Of a stretch of DNA of 64,000 nucleotides, positions 57,655 through 64,000 are shown piece by piece. Position numbers and translations under genes: made by a program. The stretch comes from Polynucleobacter sp. es-MAR-4 (lineage in GTDB: Bacteria; Pseudomonadota; Gammaproteobacteria; Burkholderiales; Burkholderiaceae). The stretch is taken from the NCBI RefSeq assembly GCF_018882055.1, contig NZ_JACVPF010000001.1, positions 186,001-250,000 on the forward strand. Direction: 5' to 3'. A model generated the notes under the pieces. It was not told the DNA's origin. It saw nothing but the letters and a program-made list of their open reading frames with translations, and did not search any database. Positions within the stretch are counted from its first letter, which is position 1, and each line of letters opens with the position of its first letter.

Positions 57655-58494
57655 CTAGCCAGCTTTCGTATTGCGCAAAATGAAATCTGCTGTCACAAAG
57701 GCGGCATCGCTAGTAAATTCATCGGCCAGAATGCGGGCAGCAGCCTCTGAAAGGGAGATTTCTATAAAACCACTGACTTCACCATCGTGGTTTGTGGGTA
57801 CAAAGTTATCCGCTAACTCCAAGTCATAAATATAGAGCTGCTCATCATGAAAACCGCGCCCTGGAATGGGGCGGCGCATATGAATACGGCCAACTGGCTC
57901 AATTTGATCCGAAATCTGGGGTGGAACGCCAGCTTCTTCCCATAATTCCCTGCGGGCGTTAACCCAGGGGGTTTCATCGGCGCCGATACCACCTGCAGCT
58001 AGGTTGTCGAGGCGACCCGGGTCAGTAGGCTTGGTTTCGCTCCGACGCCCAAGCCACAGATTGCCAGCCTTGGTGTAGCCATTAATGTGCGTTGCCATGC
58101 TGCGAAAGCCGAAAGTGCGGAAGGCAGAGCGCTCTAAACGAAAGTATTCGTGCCCATTTTGGTCAATCCAAGCGAAATCTTCATGTCTCCAGCCTGGAAT
58201 AAATCCACCTTGGTGCATCCGATCAGCCAATTTCGCCAAACTCTCAGAGAGCGCCAGAGGTCTTGCATGACGAATAGCGAGGCGATCATGACCCATTTCT
58301 ATGCAAGGGATTGGGTTTTTAGCCAAAGACTCTTGTAAATACGAGATGAATTCAGGGTTGAGGTGCCCAATCACCTGTCCAGATGAAGCGCCGCCTAAAA
58401 AGTGGATCGGTAGGAAATCTTGTGGGGCAGATCTCGCTGTGTTTTGAAGCATCTCCTCAAGGGCGGCGATGGTACTGGTAGTGAGCTTATGCAT
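57655..58494 (-). CDS. DUF4743/Nudix hydrolase
   Basis: 279 residues: an N-terminal DUF4743-like region (about 1-130, with RSMATHINGYT) and a Nudix domain. The Nudix box GGIGADETPWVNARRELWEEAGV (168-190) has the G-x5-E and REx2EE residues in place. Proteins of this arrangement form the Nudix part of Tnr3-type thiamine pyrophosphokinases, and relatives are reported to hydrolyse oxidised or damaged thiamine diphosphate. It lies upstream of thiC on the same strand, separated by about 95 bases and the riboswitch, so it is probably its own transcription unit. The substrate is inferred. Confidence 0.88.
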   Translation of the reverse strand: MHKLTTSTIAALEEMLQNTARSAPQDFLPIHFLGGASSGQVIGHLNPEFISYLQESLAKNPIPCIEMGHDRLAIRHARPLALSESLAKLADRMHQGGFIPGWRHEDFAWIDQNGHEYFRLERSAFRTFGFRSMATHINGYTKAGNLWLGRRSETKPTDPGRLDNLAAGGIGADETPWVNARRELWEEAGVPPQISDQIEPVGRIHMRRPIPGRGFHDEQLYIYDLELADNFVPTNHDGEVSGFIEISLSEAAARILADEFTSDAAFVTADFILRNTKAG

Positions 58495-58666
58495 GCACTA
58501 AGTGTAAGAGAAATTAAAAATATCGAAAAAATAGTCTAAAAATCTATAAATGAATTTGAATTGTCAACAAATCTTTACTTATATTTTTGTCGGAGACGGA
58601 TGCCCATAATTTAAGCAAGCTAGGTCACTCTATACAAATCTACGACTTACGAAAACTTTTCGGTAT

Positions 58667-58689
58667 TTATCCACAAAGCCTGTGGATAA
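58667..58689. promoter_or_regulatory. Inverted pair of perfect DnaA boxes
   Basis: TTATCCACA (58667-58675) and its reverse complement TGTGGATAA (58681-58689) match the consensus DnaA box exactly and are separated by AAGCC. They sit in the AT-rich spacer between the Nudix gene and tRNA-Arg. No dnaA, dnaN or gyrB is nearby, so this is not the usual oriC context. It could also be a simple hairpin. Confidence 0.55.
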
Positions 58690-58705
58690 GTTTTATATTT
58701 TGAAG

Positions 58706-58780
58706 TGGTCCCGCCGACAGGAATCGAACCTGTATCCCACGCTTAGGAGGCATGTGCACTATCCATTGTGCTACGGCGAG
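58706..58780 (-). tRNA. tRNA-Arg (CCU)
   Basis: A 75-base cloverleaf on the minus strand: acceptor CTCGCCG / CGGCGGG (one T-G pair), anticodon loop CTCCTAA (anticodon CCT), TTCGATT T-loop, and encoded CCA. Confidence 0.96.
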
Positions 58781-58840
58781 ATTAAAAATAAAAAACGAAT
58801 TTGAAAAAAGATGTTAGGGGCGTGAAGCATTATCCACTGA

Positions 58841-58975
58841 TTACCAGCCACACATCGCCCATACCGAATTGGTGATTGCCACCATCACGTCAGGAGCAAA
58901 GTAGGCGGAAAAAATTATCCCCAAGATTATTACTGATAGGGAGAGTGTCAATAAGCGGGGGAAAGATATTTTCAT
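58841..58975 (-). CDS. Possible 44-residue single-pass membrane protein
   Basis: A short minus-strand frame starting 9 bases after the MFS stop encodes 44 residues. MKISFPRLLTLSLSVIIL continues as a hydrophobic helix and ends AITNSVWAMCGW. The basic start and single predicted membrane helix look like a real microprotein. However, the Shine-Dalgarno is weak (ACAG). It could be translated by coupling with the MFS transporter. No function known. Confidence 0.5.
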   Translation of the reverse strand: MKISFPRLLTLSLSVIILGIIFSAYFAPDVMVAITNSVWAMCGW

Positions 58976-58984
58976 CTGTAAAAC

Positions 58985-60217
58985 TTATACGGTAGCAACA
59001 CGATGAATCGCACGCTCTTTTACTGGTAAGTTGACCAAGAATGCAAATACACCCAGTGCAATCGCAATATTCCAGACAATTAAATAGGAGCCGGTGCGAT
59101 CAAACAAGTAGCCCCCAAAATACGCGCCGCAGAAGCTTCCCAGTTGATGTGAGAAGAACACCAGGCCGGAGAGCATGGTGAGGTATTTAACACCAAAGAT
59201 CTGTGCCACGATGGCATTGGTCAAGGGGATGGTAGATAGCCACAGGAAACCCATGATGGCAGCAAAGATATAGGTAGAGGCGGGGCTCAGGGGTAGCCAT
59301 ACAAAAGACATGATGGCAACAGACCTGAGGATGTAGATACCTGATAACAGGTAACGTTTGGGAAAGCGTTGACCTAGTATTCCGGCGCTGTAGGTGCCAA
59401 AGATATTAAATAGCCCAATTAAGGCTAGCGCAGTTGTTGCAACTGCAGGTGCACCAACATCGGGATAGATCTTGGATAAATCTTTGAGGTAGGGCGCTAA
59501 ATGAACGGCGATAAACACCACCTGAAATCCACACACAAAATAGCCCAGAGTGAGCAATTTAAAACTGGGGTTACCGATTGCTTCTTTTAATGCCTGTTTA
59601 ATTGTTTGATCGCTCGCTTGCTGCAAATTGTTTGCATTAGGTTCGCGCAACATGAATGCAATTGGAATCATGAGACTAGCCATGAGCGCCAGCATGAGTA
59701 GCGCATCATTAGCGCCAAAGCTGCTCAGCAAACCTTGCTCAACCGGAATCATTAAGAACTGTCCAAATGATCCTGCTGCTGCAGCAATGCCCATTGCCCA
59801 CACCCGTTTTTCTGCAGGAACGTTGCGACCCAAAATTCCATAGATCACGCTATAGGTTGTTGCAGTTTGTGCAAGTCCAATTAGCAACCCACCGGCCAAT
59901 GAAAAGTTCAGCGCATCTGTGGAGACCGCCATGCCGGCCAAACCGAGTGCATAAAGAGCGCCACCAGCGATCATGATTTTGAATGCGCCGTAACGATCAG
60001 CTAAAGCGCCAGTGATCGGCTGAACTGCACCCCAAATTAAATTCTGTAGCGCAATAGTGAGGGCGAAGGTTTCACGCCCCCAGCCATTAGCCGAAGTAAT
60101 GGGGAGGTTGAATAAGCCAAAACCATGGCGTATGCCCATGGAAAAGGTCACCATCAACCCGCCAAAAATCAGCACTTGTACAAGTGATAACTTTTGGTTT
60201 GAATGGCTTAATGACAT
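58985..60217 (-). CDS. MFS transporter (oxalate/formate antiporter-like)
   Basis: 410 residues with twelve predicted membrane helices. The N-terminal GIRHGFGLFNLPITSANGWGR and the loop ADRYGAFKIMIAGG between helices 2 and 3 are typical of the OxlT/monocarboxylate-type MFS group. It starts 5 bases after the class III CoA-transferase stop, so it is co-transcribed. It may import or exchange the small carboxylic acid that the transferase activates. The substrate is not determined. Confidence 0.87.
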   Translation of the reverse strand: MSLSHSNQKLSLVQVLIFGGLMVTFSMGIRHGFGLFNLPITSANGWGRETFALTIALQNLIWGAVQPITGALADRYGAFKIMIAGGALYALGLAGMAVSTDALNFSLAGGLLIGLAQTATTYSVIYGILGRNVPAEKRVWAMGIAAAAGSFGQFLMIPVEQGLLSSFGANDALLMLALMASLMIPIAFMLREPNANNLQQASDQTIKQALKEAIGNPSFKLLTLGYFVCGFQVVFIAVHLAPYLKDLSKIYPDVGAPAVATTALALIGLFNIFGTYSAGILGQRFPKRYLLSGIYILRSVAIMSFVWLPLSPASTYIFAAIMGFLWLSTIPLTNAIVAQIFGVKYLTMLSGLVFFSHQLGSFCGAYFGGYLFDRTGSYLIVWNIAIALGVFAFLVNLPVKERAIHRVATV

Positions 60218-60222
60218 TGGAT

Positions 60223-61443
60223 TTAGATAATGCCTTTGTCTTGGAGGGCTGCAATCGCCTGGGGACCCAGATTGAGGCGCTCTCGCAGAATCTCATCCGT
60301 ATGCTGACCCAATGTAGGAGGCGCCATGCGCACTTCCACAGGTGTCTCTGACAGACGCATAGGGCTGCCAACGAGCTTCATATTGCCTGCAGTGGGGTGC
60401 GGAACGTTAATTTGGACGCCACGGGCCTTCACCTGCTCGTTATCAAATACTTCTTCGAAGTTATTAATAGGGCCGCAGGGCACCTTTGCTGCCTCTAATA
60501 GGCTGATCCATTCGGCTTTGGTTTTGCGGCGAGTCATGACTTCCAATAATGAAATCAATGACTTACGATTCTCAACCCGGAGCGGGTTATTGATATATAG
60601 AGGGTTTTCTGCCAAATGGGCCTCGCCACCAGCGGTAACAAATTGCTTGAATTGGCCATCATTGCCAACGGCCACAATCATCCAGCCGTCTGAGGTTGGG
60701 AAGGTTTGATAGGGAACGATGATGGGGGAGGCATTGCCCCAGCGACGTGGCACCTTATCGGAGCATAAATAGGCGCTAGAGACATTGGCCATGACTGCAA
60801 TTTGCGTATCTAACAGGGCCATATCGATGTATTGACCCTGTCCTGTCTGATCGCGGTGGACTACGGCAGCCAAGATGGCAGTGCTAGCGTACATACCAGT
60901 AAAAATATCGGCAATCGCTACCCCAGCCTTTTGTGGGCTAGCGCCTGGAAAGTCATCTGCCTCTCCCGTAACACTCATAAAACCACCCATTCCCTGGATG
61001 ATGAAGTCATATCCAGGACGTTGAGCATAGGGGCCATTTTGGCCAAATCCCGTAATCGAGCAATAAATCAGATCAGATTTGACCTTTTTAAGGCTTTCAT
61101 AATCCAGACCGTACTTAGCTAGATCCCCGACCTTGTAGTTTTCAATGACCACGTCAGAGTCTTTTGCGAGCTGGCGAATGATTTCTTGCCCTTCAGGCTT
61201 GCTGATATCTACCGTAATGGAGCGTTTATTGCGATTAATACAGATGAAATAGGCAGTTTCGGCTGTGTCATTACCCTGCGCATCCTTCACAAAGGGAGGA
61301 CCCCAATGCCGGGTATCGTCCCCAGCGCCTGGACGCTCAACTTTAATGACGTCTGCACCGAGATCGGCGAGGTTTTGTGCGCACCACGGGCCGGCAAGAA
61401 CACGGCTGAGGTCTAAAACGCGAATATGACTTAAGGCTCCCAT
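60223..61443 (-). CDS. Class III CoA-transferase (CaiB/Frc family)
   Basis: 406 residues of the CoA-transferase III fold: VLDLSRVLAGPWCAQNLADLGADVIKVE near the N-terminus, NKRSITVDI, and the catalytic Asp in VAIADIFTGMYAST (about residue 175). Members move CoA between carboxylates such as formate/oxalate, succinate or benzylsuccinate. The N-terminal motif does not discriminate between substrates. It heads an operon with the MFS transporter and is divergent from parE with 78 bases between. Confidence 0.92.
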   Translation of the reverse strand: MGALSHIRVLDLSRVLAGPWCAQNLADLGADVIKVERPGAGDDTRHWGPPFVKDAQGNDTAETAYFICINRNKRSITVDISKPEGQEIIRQLAKDSDVVIENYKVGDLAKYGLDYESLKKVKSDLIYCSITGFGQNGPYAQRPGYDFIIQGMGGFMSVTGEADDFPGASPQKAGVAIADIFTGMYASTAILAAVVHRDQTGQGQYIDMALLDTQIAVMANVSSAYLCSDKVPRRWGNASPIIVPYQTFPTSDGWMIVAVGNDGQFKQFVTAGGEAHLAENPLYINNPLRVENRKSLISLLEVMTRRKTKAEWISLLEAAKVPCGPINNFEEVFDNEQVKARGVQINVPHPTAGNMKLVGSPMRLSETPVEVRMAPPTLGQHTDEILRERLNLGPQAIAALQDKGII

Positions 61444-61521
61444 CCGCTAATTTTGGCATGAATATAGGGGTAATTCAGGAAAATTGAGGTTTTACTTCAG
61501 ACATGACTACAATTTGCGCGC

Positions 61522-63510
61522 ATGGCTACCCGTAAAACATCCGAATACAGCGAATCATCGATTCAGGTCCTAAAAGGACTCGAACCCGTCCGTCAGCGGC
61601 CGGGAATGTACACCCGCACCGACAATCCTTTGCACATCATCCAAGAGGTGCTCGATAACGCTTCTGATGAGGCTTTGGGTGGATTCGGTAAGCAAATCAT
61701 CGTCACTTTACATACCGATAGCAGTGTGAGCGTTGAGGATGACGGTCGTGGAATTCCGGTTGGAATGCATCCCACCGAGAAGTTGCCGGTAGTAGAAATC
61801 GTTTTTACCCAACTCCATGCTGGCGGTAAGTTTGAAAAAGGCACTGGTGGCGCCTACGCTTTCTCTGGTGGTTTGCACGGTGTCGGTGTTTCCGTTACCA
61901 ATGCCTTATCTAAGCGTCTTGAAGTCACTGTCTGGCGTGAAGGCCAAATTTCTACCTTGACCTTTGCAGATGGCAAGGTAATTGAGAAGTTAAAAACTAG
62001 CGCTGCTGGTAAAGAAGATAAATCGCACGGTACCCGTGTACGCGCATGGCCGGATGGTAAGTACTTTGATAGTGCCGCTATCCCGATGCCTGAACTCATT
62101 CGTTTATTGCGCTCTAAGGCGGTTCTGCTTCCTGGAGTCAAAGTTACTCTGATTCAAGAAAAGTCTGGCGAGAGTCAAACTTGGCAATATGCCCAAGGAT
62201 TACGCGGCTATTTAAATGAAGCGATGGCTCAAGCAGGCCATGGCGCAGAAGTGATTCCACCATTTGAGGGTGAGCAATATGCCACTGGTAATGGTGATGA
62301 TGATTCTTTTGCTGAAGGTGAGGGCGCGGCCTGGGTCGTAACCTGGACCGAAGATGGCCCGCCAGTACGTGAGAGTTACGTCAACTTAATTCCGACTCCA
62401 GCAGGCGGTACCCATGAGAGCGGCTTGCGTGAGGGCCTCTTTAACGCTGTCAAAGGTTTTATCGAAATGCATGCTTTGCAACCAAAAGGCGTGAAGCTCA
62501 TGCCTGAGGATGTATTTGCACGTGCCTCATTTATTTTGTCTGCCAAAGTATTGGATCCGCAATTCCAGGGACAAATTAAAGAACGTTTGAACTCCAGAGA
62601 TGCAGTACGTTTAGTTTCTGGTTACGCTAAATCTGCACTGGAGCTTTGGCTTAACGAGCACGTAGATTACGGTCGCAAATTAGCGGACTTAGTGATTAAA
62701 CAGGCTCAAGCGCGAACCCGCGCTGGTCAAAAGGTGGAGAAGAAAAAATCTTCTGGCGTAGCAGTTCTTCCAGGAAAGCTCACTGATTGTGAGAGCCAAG
62801 ACATTGGCCTGAATGAAATCTTCCTCGTTGAGGGTGACTCCGCAGGTGGTTCAGCCAAGATGGGTCGCAATAAGGAATATCAAGCGATTCTGCCTTTGCG
62901 CGGTAAGGTTCTCAACACCTGGGAAGCGGAGCGCGATCGCTTGTTTGCAAACAACGAAGTGCATGACATTGCAGTTGCTATTGGGGTTGATCCGCACGGG
63001 GCTAATGACAGCCCTGATTTATCAAACCTACGTTATGGCAAGGTTTGCATCCTCTCAGATGCGGACGTGGATGGTGCACATATTCAGGTACTGCTACTCA
63101 CATTGTTCTATAAACATTTCCCGAAACTGATTGAGTTGGGTCATGTACATATTTCTAGGCCACCTTTATTTAGGGTGGATGCACCAGCACGTGGCAAAAA
63201 GCCAGCGCAAAAGATTTATGCACTTGATGCAAATGAACTGCAAGCCATTGAAGACAAATTACGCAAGGATGGCGTTAAAGAAACTGCTTGGCAGATTTCT
63301 CGCTTCAAAGGTTTGGGCGAGATGAGCGCTGAGCAATTGTGGGATACCACTTTGAATCCAGATACCCGTCGCCTTTTACCGGTGACCTTGGGCACATGGA
63401 CAGAAGATGAAACGATTAAAACAATGGATATGTTGATGGGTAAATCCGAATCCGGGGCGCGTCGTGATTGGCTAGAAGAGCGCGGTAACGAAGTAGAGGC
63501 GGATATCTAA
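61522..63510 (+). CDS. parE: DNA topoisomerase IV subunit B
   Basis: The ATPase subunit of topoisomerase IV, which decatenates sister chromosomes. The 662 residues contain the GHKL ATPase ([38 protein letters not shown] at about 116-130) and the TOPRIM domain ([11 protein letters not shown], then [10 protein letters not shown]). Length and the downstream parC identify ParE rather than GyrB. The stop overlaps the parC start by one base (TAATG). Confidence 0.95.
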   Translation: MATRKTSEYSESSIQVLKGLEPVRQRPGMYTRTDNPLHIIQEVLDNASDEALGGFGKQIIVTLHTDSSVSVEDDGRGIPVGMHPTEKLPVVEIVFTQLHAGGKFEKGTGGAYAFSGGLHGVGVSVTNALSKRLEVTVWREGQISTLTFADGKVIEKLKTSAAGKEDKSHGTRVRAWPDGKYFDSAAIPMPELIRLLRSKAVLLPGVKVTLIQEKSGESQTWQYAQGLRGYLNEAMAQAGHGAEVIPPFEGEQYATGNGDDDSFAEGEGAAWVVTWTEDGPPVRESYVNLIPTPAGGTHESGLREGLFNAVKGFIEMHALQPKGVKLMPEDVFARASFILSAKVLDPQFQGQIKERLNSRDAVRLVSGYAKSALELWLNEHVDYGRKLADLVIKQAQARTRAGQKVEKKKSSGVAVLPGKLTDCESQDIGLNEIFLVEGDSAGGSAKMGRNKEYQAILPLRGKVLNTWEAERDRLFANNEVHDIAVAIGVDPHGANDSPDLSNLRYGKVCILSDADVDGAHIQVLLLTLFYKHFPKLIELGHVHISRPPLFRVDAPARGKKPAQKIYALDANELQAIEDKLRKDGVKETAWQISRFKGLGEMSAEQLWDTTLNPDTRRLLPVTLGTWTEDETIKTMDMLMGKSESGARRDWLEERGNEVEADI

Positions 63511-64000
63511 TGGCAACTAAAAAAACCCCAGGCGGTACTGGCTCAGATGATCAAGCAGACTTGTTTGCTGGTGAACCAATTGAAATGAATATCGTTGAAG
63601 TGGATGAGCCTATTGCTGCTCAAGCAGGTGGCCCTAAGGATCCGCATGATCCAAAAATTGTTGAGCTCAATGAGGATGACAAAGACAGCCTAACGCTGGC
63701 AGTCTATGCAGAACGTGCTTACCTTGACTACGCCATTAGTGTAGTTAAAGGTCGTGCATTGCCCGACGTGTCTGATGGTCAAAAGCCGGTTCAACGCCGT
63801 ATCCTCTTCTCGATGAGCGAGATGGGTTTACGCGCTGATGCTAAGCCGGTGAAGAGTGCTCGTGTTGTCGGTGACGTATTGGGTAAGTTTCATCCGCACG
63901 GCGACCAATCTGCTTATGACGCATTAGTACGTCTTGCCCAGAGCTTCTCATTACGTTACCCATTGATTGATGGTCAAGGTAACTTTGGCTCACGCGATGG
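63510..64000 (+). CDS. parC: DNA topoisomerase IV subunit A, N-terminal part (3' end outside window)
   Basis: The breakage-reunion subunit, open from the ATG at 63510 to the window end, giving 163 residues so far. A variable acidic N-terminal arm of about 55 residues precedes [20 protein letters not shown] and the core [41 protein letters not shown] is the quinolone-resistance-determining region. TAATG overlap with parE couples translation. The catalytic tyrosine lies just beyond the visible part. Confidence 0.95.
   Translation, partial: MATKKTPGGTGSDDQADLFAGEPIEMNIVEVDEPIAAQAGGPKDPHDPKIVELNEDDKDSLTLAVYAERAYLDYAISVVKGRALPDVSDGQKPVQRRILFSMSEMGLRADAKPVKSARVVGDVLGKFHPHGDQSAYDALVRLAQSFSLRYPLIDGQGNFGSRD

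Overview
The window is a gene-dense stretch of chromosomal backbone from a betaproteobacterium of the Burkholderiales. The protein sequences, the moderate GC content, the short spacers (no gene-free stretch exceeds about 300 bases) and the gene orders (thrS-infC-rpmI-rplT-pheS-pheT-ihfA-merR-tRNA-Pro; sucA-sucB-lpd-zapE; accA-tilS; parE-parC) point to the Polynucleobacter group of small-genome freshwater bacteria. That genus assignment is an inference from recognition, not from a search. There is no prophage, IS element, CRISPR array or rRNA operon. Five tRNA genes are present: Val-GAC, Pro-GGG, Ser-GCU, Asn-GUU and Arg-CCU.

Layout. 1-5.6 kb: end of an MFS transporter, ETF-ubiquinone oxidoreductase, a two-subunit 3-oxoacid CoA-transferase, and an unusual fusion of a cation-diffusion-facilitator transporter with an alpha/beta hydrolase. 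5.6-15.4 kb: relA, tRNA-Val, then the translation cluster thrS to ihfA and a MerR-type regulator, ending at tRNA-Pro. infC appears to start at an AUC codon, and a structured leader precedes rpmI. 15.4-17.1 kb: a thioesterase, an H-NS-like protein and an HTH protein with a degenerate receiver-like domain. 17.1-24.1 kb: the 2-oxoglutarate dehydrogenase operon behind a structured leader resembling the sucA RNA motif, followed by zapE. 24-29.1 kb: PHP phosphatase, trpS, a methyltransferase, dapA-bamC and a 59-residue lipoprotein gene. 29.2-41.7 kb: ribosomal oxygenase, SlyD-like FKBP, cysE, trmJ, suhB, lpxH, ppiB, a TPR lipoprotein, cysS, an AlkA-type glycosylase, accA, tilS, lysC and tRNA-Ser.

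41.9-51.4 kb is the most accessory-looking part. It holds a 59-residue HTH/zinc-ribbon protein with a 98-residue exported partner, a zinc-ribbon/Smr protein, a DUF883-YqjE-YqjK envelope trio, apt head-to-head with an MTA/SAH-nucleosidase-like gene, an acyl-CoA synthetase, an outer-membrane channel, the tRNA hydroxylation protein TrhP and two proteins of unknown function. 51.4-58.5 kb is thiamine metabolism: thiD on the plus strand; thiC-thiO-thiS-thiG-thiE on the minus strand behind a TPP riboswitch; and a DUF4743-type Nudix hydrolase just upstream that may handle damaged thiamine cofactors. 58.5-64 kb: a pair of inverted perfect DnaA boxes, tRNA-Arg, a class III CoA-transferase with an oxalate/formate-type MFS transporter and a possible 44-residue membrane protein, then parE and the start of parC.

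Most of the window is housekeeping. The observations most worth a second look are the transporter-hydrolase fusion with a possible internal translation start, the HTH/zinc-ribbon two-gene cassette, the HTH-pseudoreceiver protein beside the sucA leader, and the Nudix gene beside the thi operon.
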